This document shows positions 48,140 to 58,800 of a DNA stretch of 64,000 nucleotides, piece after piece (within the stretch, counting starts at the first letter, position 1; each line of letters begins with the position of its first letter). The notes under the pieces were generated by a model, which saw only the letters and a program-made list of their open reading frames with translations, did not search any database and was not told the origin of the DNA. Source of the DNA: Campylobacter jejuni subsp. jejuni 414. GTDB lineage: Bacteria > Campylobacterota > Campylobacteria > Campylobacterales > Campylobacteraceae. The stretch spans positions 886,634 through 950,633 of the forward strand of contig CM000855.1 of assembly GCA_000163995.1 (NCBI GenBank). The letters run 5' to 3'. Both the position numbers and the translations under genes were made by a program.

Positions 48140-50043
48140 CTAATACCTTTTTATCATAAAAAATAAACAAATACTTCCTAATAAAGTTGCTACAATACCC
48201 AAGGGAATTTCATAAGGAAATAGTGCAATTTTAGAAATAAAATAAGCCAAAAACATTAAACAAATTCCAAGTAAAGCTGTTGATAAAAGTTGATTATAGA
48301 GCTTTTTAATCCCTAATAATCTCATAATATGAGCAGCTAACAATCCCACAAAACTAAAAGGACCTATACATAAGGCACTTAAAGCACAAGCAAAAGCACT
48401 TAAACTAAGAAAAATGATTCTAACTTTTGTTATGTTAAGTCCTACGCTTAAAGCACAATTTTCCCCTAAAGAAAAAATCTTTAAGCTAGGATATAAAATA
48501 TATAAAATGAATAAAAAAATACCCGTATAAATCAATAAAGATAAGCTTAAATTTTCATCTATATTAATAAGCCCGGCTTGAGTATAAGCTAAAAAAACAT
48601 AAGCTTTAAAATCCCCACTGGCTAAAAAAATTTTACCCAAAGCATCGACAAAAAACATTATAGCTATGCCTATAAGGATGATTTTTTGCATATTGATATT
48701 AAATTGGACACTCAAAAAAAACAAAAAACACAAAACCAATAAAGCACCTATAATAGCAAAAATTTGAATATATTCCAAAGAAAAATACAAAGCAAACAAC
48801 ACACCCAAACTTGCTCCGGAATTGATCCCTAGCATCTCAGGTGATGCCATAGGATTGAAACTCAATTTTTGCAAAATAAATCCAACCAAAGCCAACAAAA
48901 TACCGCATAAAAGCAAAATAGCAAGCTTGTTTAATCTTAATGCTAAAATTTCATCTGGCATATTTTTGAAATTCAAAGTTGAAAAATCAAAATATAAATT
49001 GAGAAAAAAGAGCATCAAAACAAGCAAAATCAAACCTACAATAACATATTTTTCTTTAAAACAACAAGATATATAAATATCATCATTAAAAGTTTCTTTT
49101 AACATTCTAAAAACAGCAAAAATAAGTAATGGAGAACCAATTAATGCTAAGACTCCGCCTGTAGGCAAATTAACCCCTTTTAAAATTTGTAAAATTTGTA
49201 ACAATAAATCCACTACAAACAATAAAAAAAAGCCCAAAAAACCACAAATTATAAATTCTTTTCTTATATTTTTTATTTTAAAAAATTCTACAAAAACACT
49301 CGCAAATAAGCCTAAAAAACTAATCACTCCTACAAAAGAAACTACCAAAGTAATAAAATAAGCACTCAAACATAAGGCAAAAAATTTAACATAAAAGATA
49401 TTTTGTCCGACACTACTTGCGAGTTCATCCCCTAAATTTAAAATTTTAAAATAAGGAATAAAAAAATACAAACTTACTAATGCTACGCCAGCATAACAAA
49501 AAAATTCCACAACATCTTTAAAACCATTTTGAGTGAAGTAACCACTATTAAAAAGTAAAAAAGCTTTGCTTTCTTCTGGATAAAAAAGCATTAATAAAGA
49601 GCTTAAAGCGCCAAAAATCATTCCACTTATAAGACCTAAAAGGATTATACTTGTAGAGTTTAAACGTCTTTTAAGCATAAAAATAAATATTAAAAATAAA
49701 ACTGAAAAAGCACCTGCAAAACCCATTAATACTTTTGAAATATTTAAAAAACTAGGAAAAAATAAAGTAGCGATTAAAATAGCAAAACTAGCACTTGGAG
49801 CCACACCTAAAGTTGTATCACTGGCTAAAGGATTTTGCATCACTATGCGTAAAATTAAAGAAGAAAAAGCAAGTAAAAAACCACACAATAAACACATAAA
49901 AAACGACTTAAATTATAATTTAAAAAAACAAAAGAAAATAAATTTTCTTGATTGTGTTTTTTTAAAAAACTAAATTCTAAAAAAAGAAAAATACAAAGCA
50001 AAACGATTGATGAAAACACACATGAAAAAATAATTTTTTTCAC
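48140..50043 (-). pseudogene. fhuB: FhuB-like double-length FecCD permease, frameshifted near the N-terminus
   Basis: Two FecCD permease units are fused head to tail, the hallmark of FhuB. Unit 1 has LASDTTLGVAPSASF and FVGVISFLGLFASV; unit 2 has MASPEMLGINSGASLG and IGPFSFVGLLAAHIMR. In total there are about 18-20 helices. The first ~45 residues (50043 to about 49900) are in another frame. The A6 run at 49898-49903 needs one more base to give YNLSRFFMCLLCGFLL and a protein of about 633 residues. As given, full-length permease cannot be made; a restart at the ATG 49895-49897 would lack the first helix. The gene begins 4 bp inside the fhuD stop. Confidence 0.88.
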
Positions 50044-50861
50044 TCAATTACCCCTATAAGATCCTTAGCAAAACGTCTCATACTCATCAATGATCCTGCA
50101 CTCCAAATAGGTTCTAATTCATTATAATCTTGAAAAATATTCATTTTCTGATAAAAAGGATTTTGTTTTAACTCTTCATCGAGGGCAAAAGGGGTTGGCT
50201 TAATTACTATAAATTTTGTTTCCTTTGGGAATTTTAAAAGATCTAAAAAACTTATAATATCAACTCCCCAAGCATTGTTTATATTTTTATTATAAACATT
50301 TTTTAAACCTAATTGCTCTAAAACTACACCAAAAAGGCTGTGTTTAGTATAAATTCTTAAATGTTTTTTATCTATAAATTGAACTATAGCAATAGGTTTG
50401 GTATAATGTAATTTCTTTTTAAAAGTTTCAAAAAAAAATCTCGTATTTTGGATAAAATCTAAGGCTTCTTGCTTTTTATTTAAAATCATCCCAATCTGCA
50501 AAACACCCTCATTAATACTAGAATACACATCTTTTTTATTTTGATAAAAATCAATAATTTTTACTTTATTTTTTAAAATATGATTGTCGACATTAAACAA
50601 AGACGAAGTAATAATTAAGTCGGGCTTTAAGTTGATAATATATTCTATATTAGGTTGAACTCTAAGACCAACATCTTTTACCTCATTTGGCAAAGCAGGT
50701 TCTTTAACCCAAGTATTATATATTCTTTTATCTCCAACTGCTAAGGGCTGATAATTTAACATCATCATTGTCTCAGCCATAGTCCAATCTAAAGCGATAA
50801 TTTTTAGTTCTTTAGCTTGAAACTCTAATGAAATTAAAAATAAAATAACAATTTTTTTCAT
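50040..50861 (-). CDS. fhuD: FhuD-like hydroxamate siderophore-binding periplasmic protein
   Basis: The class III binding protein delivers ferric hydroxamates to FhuBC. The start MKKIVILF (50861) begins 1 base after the fhuC stop; a longer TTG start is less likely. The protein has 273 residues and a signal peptide (LFLISLEFQA). Alignment by eye to E. coli FhuD is good: ALDWTMAETMMML, NTWVKEPALPNEVKDVGLR, VQPNIEYIINLKPDLI, HSLFGVVLEQLG, NAWGVDIISF, and a C-terminal AGSLMSMRRFAKDL. This is the best evidence that the island is hydroxamate-specific. Confidence 0.88.
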   Translation of the reverse strand: MKKIVILFLISLEFQAKELKIIALDWTMAETMMMLNYQPLAVGDKRIYNTWVKEPALPNEVKDVGLRVQPNIEYIINLKPDLIITSSLFNVDNHILKNKVKIIDFYQNKKDVYSSINEGVLQIGMILNKKQEALDFIQNTRFFFETFKKKLHYTKPIAIVQFIDKKHLRIYTKHSLFGVVLEQLGLKNVYNKNINNAWGVDIISFLDLLKFPKETKFIVIKPTPFALDEELKQNPFYQKMNIFQDYNELEPIWSAGSLMSMRRFAKDLIGVIE

Positions 50862-50862
50862 A

Positions 50863-51627
50863 TTAAAAAAGTGCAATAGGAGATTTTCTTTTAGGATGCT
50901 CTATGATACTAGAGTTTATATTAAATATATCTTTTAATCTTGATTCTTGCATAAATTCTTGTTTGTTTGCGTTAAAAATAACCCTTCCTTCTTTCAAAGC
51001 AACGATTTCATCGCAATATAATGCCGCTAAATTAATATCATGCAAAATTAATACTATGCCTACTTTAAATTCTTTATTTAATCTTGATATTAATTCCATC
51101 AATTCAAACTGATACACGATATCCAAAGCAGCCAAAGGCTCATCTAAAAATAAAAATTCACTTTTTTGAGCTAAGAGCATTGCTAAAAAAGCTCTCGTTC
51201 TTTCTCCGCCAGAAAGAGTGTGAATTTCTCTATTTGATAAACTCAAGGTATTTGTTAACCTCATTACCTCATCAATCAGTTCTTGATCTTGATTTTGAAA
51301 AAATAATCTTTCATAAGAATAGCGTCCCATTTTAACAAGCTCTTTTACGCTTAAATATCCTAAATTAGGTAAATGCTGTGGCAAATAAGCTAGTTTTTGA
51401 GCTAGTTTTTTTGAAGAAAATTTAGCCATATCTTGATTATTAAAATAAATTTTTCCAGAAGATGGTTTTAATTGTCTGGCTAAAATTTTTAATAAAGTAG
51501 ATTTTCCTGAACCATTATGACCCATAAGAGCATAAATTTTATCATTTTCAAAACATAGATTTGTAGGATAAATAATATATTGATTTTGATTTTTAAAATT
51601 TATATTGCAACTTTTTATGAGTGCCAT
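50863..51627 (-). CDS. fhuC: FhuC-like siderophore ABC transporter ATPase
   Basis: The 254-residue ATPase energises the FhuBD importer. Walker A is GHNGSGKST, the Q-loop segment is LAYLPQHLPN, the signature is LSGGERTRAFLAMLLAQ, Walker B is FLFLDEPLAALD and the switch is ILHDINLAA. The pattern is that of the iron-siderophore/B12 ATPase group. It is the first gene of fhuC-fhuD-fhuB, with GAGGAT upstream, and is divergent from the receptor gene. Confidence 0.9.
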   Translation of the reverse strand: MALIKSCNINFKNQNQYIIYPTNLCFENDKIYALMGHNGSGKSTLLKILARQLKPSSGKIYFNNQDMAKFSSKKLAQKLAYLPQHLPNLGYLSVKELVKMGRYSYERLFFQNQDQELIDEVMRLTNTLSLSNREIHTLSGGERTRAFLAMLLAQKSEFLFLDEPLAALDIVYQFELMELISRLNKEFKVGIVLILHDINLAALYCDEIVALKEGRVIFNANKQEFMQESRLKDIFNINSSIIEHPKRKSPIALF

Positions 51628-51790
51628 TACTGATCATATCCTCTTTAAAAACTTAAAATTACATTATAACATAAAAAATAAATAAATAAAAAATAATTTT
51701 TCTTTAAAGTTTAAAATTATATAATAAAATTTAAATTTTGAAATTTAATTTCATTATTATAATTAAAATATTTTAAGGAGAACTTGTTTT
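51628..51790. promoter_or_regulatory. Divergent promoter/operator region of the fhu island
   Basis: This 163-bp gap is very AT-rich and serves both fhuC and the receptor gene. An inverted repeat TTTAATT-N10-AATTAAA (51744-51767) surrounds TCATTATTAT, which loosely resembles a Fur box. Iron control by Fur is expected for such genes, but the match is weak by eye. The receptor has a strong AAGGAG ribosome-binding site at 51775-51780. Confidence 0.4.
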
Positions 51791-53836
51791 ATGAATAAAA
51801 TATTCAATTCTTTTTTACTCATCTTCATAAGCACAAATTTAACTTTAGCAAAAGAATCATCTTATGAACTCGGTGCTATTAGCGTTGTAGGATCTGTTGA
51901 AAAAGGAAGTCAAAGTGTAGATTATTTTAGCCCAAAAAGCATTTCTGTAATCAGTTCTAAACAAATTCAAGAAGAAGGTGCGAAGCAACTTGATGAGATT
52001 ACCCGTTATGAAAGTGGATTTATTTCTCAAATTTATGGGGCGGATTTGGATACGACAGATTGGATCAAATTAAGAGGATTTGATGCGAGTTTAGTTTTAG
52101 ATGGAACAGCTATTTATAAAGGTGGATATTTTGGATGGTCTCCTGATTTATATGGTTTAGAAAAGATAGAAATCATCAAAGGGGCTGATTCTTTAAACTA
52201 CGGATCTTCTCAAAGCGGTGGCGTGATCAACTTAGTTAGCAAAAGACCTCAAAAAACTCCTATAGCAGAAATTGGAGCTAAAATAGGAAATTTATCTCAA
52301 AATGGCTTATTTTTTGATGTTGGAGATAAAACTTTTAACACAAATAGTAATTTTAGAATCGTAGGAAATTATTTCAGACAAAATGGACAGCTTGATGGAA
52401 CTTGGCAAGAGCATTACTATTTTGCGCCAAGCTTAGCTATAGATATAAATGATGATACTTTTTTAACACTTCTTACTAGTTTTCAATACGATCAAGGAAT
52501 TCCTACAACTGGTTTTTTTCCTATTTATGGAACCATCATTGATACACCGCAAGGAACAATTAAACCAAGTACAAATTTAGGATCACCTTTAAGTGATTAT
52601 TTAAAAAGAAAACAATATTCTTTGGGTTATGAATTCATTCATTATTTCAATGATAAATTGTCTTTTATGCAAAACTATCGCTACAATATGGAAAATAAAA
52701 GTCAATTTGCTGTAAGCTTTTCAGCCTTAGATTTAAATAATCCTGACATGGCTAAAAGAAGCTCTATTATCTTAGATGGTATAGCAAGAAGTCATACCTT
52801 AGATAATAGACTGGTTTTAAAAAACAGTTATAAAGAACTTGAAAATACCCTTACAGGTGGAATAGATTATCAATATATCTATGTAAATGGAAAATATGGC
52901 TTTGGAAGTGCAAGCGATATCAATATCTTTAATCCTATTCACATCCCGCAAATAAAAAGCAAAGTACCCACATATCTAGTTAAACAATCTCAATTAGGCT
53001 TATATGTACAAGATAGATCTAAACTATATGATAAATGGGTTTTAGATCTTGGTATGCGTTTTGATAAAGCCAAAAATAATGCAAAAAGCTTTGGAAGCAA
53101 AAGCAATTACAATGTAAATCATGCAACTTTTCAAACTGGCTTGATGTATATATTTGAAGATCTAGGATTAATGCCTTTTATAAGTTATTCTGAAGCCTTT
53201 AGACCTATAGCTGGAAGCGACGGACAAGGCAAGGATTACAAGCCTTATGAAAGCAGACAATATGAAGCTGGTTTTAAATATCTTCCTTATTTTATTGACG
53301 ATGGAGAACTTATTTTTTCTTACTTTGATATCCAAGAAAAAAATGCCCTAGTTAATGCCAATCCAAGTGCGTCTATACCCGTATCTATACAAGCTGGAAA
53401 GCAAGATGCTAAAGGAATTGAATTAAGCTCAAATATAGCCTTAAGTAAAAGTATAAATTATGCTTTAGCGTATACACATTATTTTCAAACCCACACCTCT
53501 TTAAATGCATTAAAAATTATAAGAACACCAATGATGCCAAAAGATGTTTTTGCCACTAAAATTTCTCACACCTTAAAAATCAATCATAAACAAAATTTTA
53601 AAAGCAGCTTTGGAATTCGCTATATAGGAAGTAGCACCGATGAAGCTGGAAATGTTGGTATTAAAGTACCTTCATACACACTTTATGATCTTGCTTTTGG
53701 ATACAATTATAACAAATGGAATGCTCAATTAAATATTAACAATATTTTCAATAAAAAATATGTCAGTGGATGCTATTATTCTTGCTATTATGGTGAAGGC
53801 ATCAAAGGAATTTTATCCATTTCTTATAAATACTAA
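51791..53836 (+). CDS. fhuA: TonB-dependent siderophore receptor (FhuA-like)
   Basis: The 681-residue outer-membrane receptor has a signal peptide (~1-20) and a TonB-box-like segment (LGAISVV, ~27-33). The plug domain includes SISVISSKQIQEEGAKQLDEI, WIKLRGFDASLVLDG, LEKIEIIKGADSLNYG and GGVINLVSKRP. A 22-strand barrel ends in an aromatic residue (GILSISYKY). The plug motifs fit the ferrichrome/FhuA branch, and the neighbours fhuCDB support hydroxamate import. It needs TonB-ExbBD from elsewhere. The frame is intact, unlike fhuB. Substrate by context only. Confidence 0.88.
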   Translation: MNKIFNSFLLIFISTNLTLAKESSYELGAISVVGSVEKGSQSVDYFSPKSISVISSKQIQEEGAKQLDEITRYESGFISQIYGADLDTTDWIKLRGFDASLVLDGTAIYKGGYFGWSPDLYGLEKIEIIKGADSLNYGSSQSGGVINLVSKRPQKTPIAEIGAKIGNLSQNGLFFDVGDKTFNTNSNFRIVGNYFRQNGQLDGTWQEHYYFAPSLAIDINDDTFLTLLTSFQYDQGIPTTGFFPIYGTIIDTPQGTIKPSTNLGSPLSDYLKRKQYSLGYEFIHYFNDKLSFMQNYRYNMENKSQFAVSFSALDLNNPDMAKRSSIILDGIARSHTLDNRLVLKNSYKELENTLTGGIDYQYIYVNGKYGFGSASDINIFNPIHIPQIKSKVPTYLVKQSQLGLYVQDRSKLYDKWVLDLGMRFDKAKNNAKSFGSKSNYNVNHATFQTGLMYIFEDLGLMPFISYSEAFRPIAGSDGQGKDYKPYESRQYEAGFKYLPYFIDDGELIFSYFDIQEKNALVNANPSASIPVSIQAGKQDAKGIELSSNIALSKSINYALAYTHYFQTHTSLNALKIIRTPMMPKDVFATKISHTLKINHKQNFKSSFGIRYIGSSTDEAGNVGIKVPSYTLYDLAFGYNYNKWNAQLNINNIFNKKYVSGCYYSCYYGEGIKGILSISYKY

Positions 53837-53867
53837 CAATACTAATTTCTCATAAGCTTAAATATGT

Positions 53868-53873
53868 TATACT
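53868..53873 (+). promoter_or_regulatory. Extended -10 element close to the cmeD start (leaderless promoter candidate)
   Basis: TATACT is preceded by TG at the extended position (TGTTATACT) and ends only 7 bp before the cmeD ATG. Transcription would then begin at or next to the ATG. No ribosome-binding site is visible before this ATG, which fits a leaderless mRNA. Confidence 0.5.
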
Positions 53874-53880
53874 CTAGTTT

Positions 53881-55140
53881 ATGAGATTTATAAATATTAT
53901 CTTATTTCTACCTTTGGTATTGTTTGGTTCTAACCTAAAAGAACTTATAAATTTAAGTCAAAATAACGAATCATATTTCATTAAACAAATGCAAAGTGAA
54001 CAAGCAAACTTAAACAGACAACAAGCTTTTAGAAATTATTTACCCACTCTTAGCCTAAACTCAGCTTATGTAGCAAACAACAAGGATCGCTTTATCACTG
54101 ATCCACAAGAAAGTTTATTTGCTAAAGTTTCTCTTAATTTTTTGCTTTTTGATGGAGGTGCAAGAGAGGCTAATTTAAGAGCTTTAGAAAGCAAAGAAAA
54201 ATTAAGTCTTTTAGACAAGGAACAAAGTAAAAATTATCTTACCTTAAATGCAATCACACTTTATTTTAACACCCTAAGCCTTGAAAAAATTTTACTAGCC
54301 AATCAGCAAAAGGTGGCTTTTTTAAAATCAACTTTTGAGAGGCTGCAAAAATTTTACAATGCAGGACTTAGCCCTAAAGATGAACTTGAAAGCATTAAAG
54401 CCAAATATCATTTAAGCTTACTAGAGCTAAGTCAAAATGAATTAAAACTCGCTAATATACAAAAAGAGATTAAAATTTTAAGTCATACAGACTTTAAACC
54501 CAAAGGAGATGCTCTTTTAGAAAATCCACAACAAGAAAAAAGTCGAAGTTATGAAGTAATGATAACCAAGGAACAAATTAATCTTGCCAAAGAAAGCGTA
54601 AATTTAGCAAAAGCCAAGTATTTCCCAAAATTTTATATTCAAGACAATTTTAGCTTTTATAAAAACATTTTCAATCCAAAAATCCCAACTCCTTTTGCAA
54701 ATTTAGCTGATAATTTTTTGGAAAAATACTCTCAAGGCAATCAGTTTATTTTGGGTATGGAATGGAAAATCTTTGATTTTAATGCAAGAACTAAAGAGGT
54801 AGAAAAAGAACGTTTAAATGTTCAAATAGCAAATGCAAATGCAAGATTTAGTGAACGCAAAAATAAAGAAGAATTAAATTATTTAAACAAAAGTTTAAAA
54901 GTTTTACAAGAACAAATTTTAGCTCTTAATCTTAGTTTAAATGCTGCTAATTTAGCTTTTGAAAGTGTGGATAAAAAATACCAAGCAGGACTTGTTTCTT
55001 ATGTGGAATATCTTCAAGCTTTAGAAGCCAAATTTAAAGCACAAAGTGATTTAGAGCTTGCTAAAAATGAATTTGAAATTACTAAAGCAAATTATTATTT
55101 TAATGCAGGTATAGATCTTAATTCAAAGGTTAAGGAATGA
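53881..55140 (+). CDS. cmeD: CmeD, TolC-like outer-membrane channel of the CmeDEF efflux pump
   Basis: The 419-residue precursor has a signal peptide (MRFINIILFLPLVLFGS) and the alternating helical repeats of TolC-family proteins, including two similar halves (NRQQAFRNYLPTLSLNSAY and LAKAKYFPKFYIQDNFSFY). CmeDEF is the second RND pump of C. jejuni and works with CmeABC in drug and bile tolerance. There is no ribosome-binding site in front of the ATG, but a promoter lies 8-13 bases upstream. cmeE starts 4 bp before its stop ends. Confidence 0.92.
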   Translation: MRFINIILFLPLVLFGSNLKELINLSQNNESYFIKQMQSEQANLNRQQAFRNYLPTLSLNSAYVANNKDRFITDPQESLFAKVSLNFLLFDGGAREANLRALESKEKLSLLDKEQSKNYLTLNAITLYFNTLSLEKILLANQQKVAFLKSTFERLQKFYNAGLSPKDELESIKAKYHLSLLELSQNELKLANIQKEIKILSHTDFKPKGDALLENPQQEKSRSYEVMITKEQINLAKESVNLAKAKYFPKFYIQDNFSFYKNIFNPKIPTPFANLADNFLEKYSQGNQFILGMEWKIFDFNARTKEVEKERLNVQIANANARFSERKNKEELNYLNKSLKVLQEQILALNLSLNAANLAFESVDKKYQAGLVSYVEYLQALEAKFKAQSDLELAKNEFEITKANYYFNAGIDLNSKVKE

Positions 55141-55877
55141 AAAAAATTCTATTTTTACTTCTTGCTTTTAATCTCGCCTTTAGTGAAGAAATTTATGCAA
55201 GTTTTAATGTAGAAGCATCAAAACAAAGCAAGCTTGCTCTTGAAAGTATAGGTTTGGTTCAAACAATCTCTGTAGAAATTGGGCAGAAAGTCAAAAAAGG
55301 AGAACTTTTACTTGCTCTTGATCAAGAAAGTGAAAAAATAGCCCTTGAAAATGCTCAAAATTCTTATCAACTTGCCCTTGTGGATTATGAATACACCAAA
55401 AGCAAAATGCAAAAAATCAAAGCCGTTGCAAATATCATCGATAAACAAAGCTATGAAGATATGAAAGCTAAGTTCGATGCAGCTAATTTAAATTTAAACA
55501 AAGCAAAAATCAATATAACTTATTATAAAAACATTTTAGCCAAAAAAGAATTGCGTGCACCTTATGATGCCATCATTGCAAATAAATTCATACAAGTTGG
55601 TGAAGGAGTAGGAGGAGTAACTCAACCTTTAATAGAAATTTTTTCCTATCCACAAAGCAAGCTAATTTTAAGTTTTGATGAAAAATATAAAGATAAAGTT
55701 AAACTAGGTGATGATTTTTTTTACAAAATCGATCAAAATAGCACGGAATTTAAAGGAAAAATCAGCCTTATTTATCCAAGCATAGAAGTAAAAACAAGAA
55801 AAATTTATGCTGAAGTTGAAACTGCAAATTTAACACCAGGGCTTTTTGGCGAAGGCAGAATTATCACTAAAGATTAA
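55137..55877 (+). CDS. cmeE: CmeE, periplasmic adaptor (membrane fusion) protein
   Basis: The adaptor links CmeF to CmeD. The 246-residue protein has a signal peptide (MKKILFLLLAFNLAFS), a lipoyl-like half (ISVEIGQKVKKGELLLALD), an alpha-hairpin (~75-135) and the second lipoyl half (LRAPYDAIIANKFIQVGEGV). It is followed by a barrel domain. It is shorter than CmeA/AcrA (~370) and lacks a lipid-anchor cysteine. It overlaps cmeD by 4 bp, and cmeF begins 2 bp after it. Confidence 0.92.
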   Translation: MKKILFLLLAFNLAFSEEIYASFNVEASKQSKLALESIGLVQTISVEIGQKVKKGELLLALDQESEKIALENAQNSYQLALVDYEYTKSKMQKIKAVANIIDKQSYEDMKAKFDAANLNLNKAKINITYYKNILAKKELRAPYDAIIANKFIQVGEGVGGVTQPLIEIFSYPQSKLILSFDEKYKDKVKLGDDFFYKIDQNSTEFKGKISLIYPSIEVKTRKIYAEVETANLTPGLFGEGRIITKD

Positions 55878-55879
55878 AA

Positions 55880-58800
55880 ATGTTTAAACTAGCTATAAAT
55901 CGACCTATTACCGTGCTAATGTTTTTCTTGGCTTTAATGATTTTTGGACTGATTTCTGCTTTTAGTATGAGTGTAAATTTATTTCCCAATGTTTCTATAC
56001 CTCTTATAAAAATCACAAGCAAAGTAAATGGGGATTTAAATTTCGTAGAATCAAAAGTTACCAAAGAAATAGAAAATGCCCTAAGCGAAATCGATGGAGT
56101 AAAGACGATAACTTCAGCTGCGTATGATAATTTTAGCATTAGTGTAGTAGAGTTTAAACTGGGTAAAAATCTTGAAGTGGCAGCTAATGACGTACGTGAT
56201 AAAATAGGAACTTTAAGCCTGCCTTCTAAACCTGAAATTGAAAAAATCAGCTCTGATTCTGGTTCTGCTATTTCACTTTTTTTATATTCTAAAGATAAAT
56301 TACAACTCATGCGTGAGATTAATGATAAAATCAAGCCTTTTTTGCAAAGGGTTGATGGAGTTGGAAAAATCGAAACTAAGGGGTTTTTAGAGCCTCAAAT
56401 TCGCATAGAATTAAAACCAAATGAACTTAGAAAATATAATCTTAACGCCCTTGATGTGGCTAATATTATCAAAAGTCAAAATTTCAAACAAGCCCTAGGC
56501 GAACTTAATAATAATCAAAACAACTATATTATCAAAGGCTATTTTGAAGCCACAAATTTAGAAGAACTTAACAATCTTCGCATAAAAACAGGGATATTTT
56601 TAAGCGATATTGCTAATATTTCAAGTCTTTATGAAGATGAAAAACAAAGTGCTTTATATGAAGGTAAAGAAGGAGTGCTTTTAGAACTAGGTAAAATCAC
56701 AAATTATAACACCCTTGAAATGATTAAAAATGTCAAAAATGCCTTACCTAATTTAGAAAAACAAATTTCAAAAGATATAAGCATTAGCGTGCTTTACGAT
56801 AAGAGCTTAAATATCCAAAAACACCTTTCTCAAGTTATTTTTGATATGATTTTGGGGATTTTTTTGACCCTTATTATCGTGTTTTTATTTTTAAGAAATT
56901 TAAGTGCAACACTCATTGCTTGCATAGCTATACCTACTTCTATCATTTCAACTTTTTTTATTATCGATCTTTTGGGCTATGATTTAAACCGTTTAACCTT
57001 TATAGCCCTGACTTTAAGCATAGGGATTTTTATCGATGATGCTATAGTGGTCATTGAAAATATCTCTAAAAAATTAAAAACTTATCCACCTTTACAAGCT
57101 GCTTTTTTAGGTATCAATGACATAGGTTTTAGTGTTTTAAGCATCAGTATAGTTTTACTTTGTGTTTTTATTCCTATTTCTTATATGAACTCTATACCAG
57201 GGCTTTTTTTCAATGCCTTAGGCATAAGCGTTGCAAGTGGGATAGTTATAAGCTTTTTGGTTTCTGCGTTTTTAATACCTAGCCTTGGAGCAAGATTTTT
57301 AAATCCAAAAGAAAGTAAATTTTATGAAAAAACAGAGACTTTTTTTGAAAAAATAGAACAAAAATACGAAAATTTACTCTATAAAATTTTACAAAATAAA
57401 GCTAAATTTATCTTAGCTACTCTTATTTTTGTAGGACTTTCTTTTGCTTTAGCTACGCGTATAGGGCTTGATTTTTTACCTATGGAAGATGATAGCGAAA
57501 TTCAAGTTTTACTTGAAAGCAAAAAAGATTTAAGCTTAGAAGCCATGAAAGAAAAAAGTTTAAATTTACTTGAAAAAATTCAAAACAATAACAATGTCAA
57601 ATATGCTTTTTTACTTGTAGGATACGATGATGCTAAAGATGCTACAAAGGCTAGAATTTATGTTAAACTTAAAAATTTAGATGAAAGAAATTTAAGGCAA
57701 AGTGCCATAGTAAGCTTATATCGTCAAAAATTTCAAGATGAAAGTTTAAAAATCAAAATTTTAGAACTTCCAAAAATAGAAGGTGCAGGCATTGACGATC
57801 CAGTGCAATTTTTGGTTTTAGGAGATGATTTAAACACTCTAAAAGAAGCAGCGTCTCGTGCAAAAGAAATTTTAAGCACTAATGCACGCATTGTGGATAT
57901 AAATGATAATGCTAACGCAACAAAAGATGAAGTGGCTCTACATATCAATAAAGAAAAAGCTAAACTTTTGGATGTCAATCCTGAGTACATTGCAGGGGTT
58001 TTAGGGTATTCTTTCTCACAACTTAGCGTAGGAAGCATGGATAGAGGAAATTCAAAAGATGATATCATCTTAAGTTTTGCTCCAGAATTTAAAAAAGATA
58101 TAGAAGCCTTAAAACGCATTAGTATTAAAAACAATCAAGGTTTAAATTTAGAACTTTCAAGTGTAGTAGATTTTATATACAGCAAAGATTTAAAAACCAT
58201 CAATCGTTATAATAAAAACCGCTCAGTAAAAATTACAGCTGGAGTTAATGATCTTTCCTTAGGAGAAGTGCAAAAACTTTTACTGACTAATATGGATAAA
58301 ATTTTAAATAACAATGCAAATCTTAGCTATGCTTTCTCAGGTTTTATCAATCTTTTAGGAGAAACTGTGCAAGGTTTTACTATGGCAATAGCTCTTGCTT
58401 TTGTTTTGATTTATCTTGTTTTAGCCGCGCTTTATGAAAGTTTTATTTTACCTTTAATCATCATGATAACCATGCCTTTAGCCTTTGGTGGGACTTCTAT
58501 AGGGCTTTTTATCACGGGACACAACTTTTCACTTTTTGTACTTATTGCCATTATCTTGCTTTTTGGCATGGTAGGGAAAAATGCCATTTTACTCGTAGAT
58601 GTAGCCAATAAAAAATGCCATGAAGGCTTAGATCCTGATAAAGCTCTTTTAATAGCTGGAAAATCACGCTTAAGAGCTATATTAATGACAACTTTTGCTA
58701 TGATTTTTGCTATGCTCCCGCTTGCTCTTTCAAGAGGTGCAGGCTATGAAGCGAATTCCCCTATGGCAATAGCCATTATCTTTGGACTTATAAGCTCAAC

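Noticed and set aside
55867..56334. 155-codon open frame antisense to the start of cmeF
   Set aside because: It is opposite a clear RND gene, is serine-rich, and has no support.
57733..58134. 133-codon open frame antisense to cmeF
   Set aside because: It is a shadow of the coding strand with no start-site signal.
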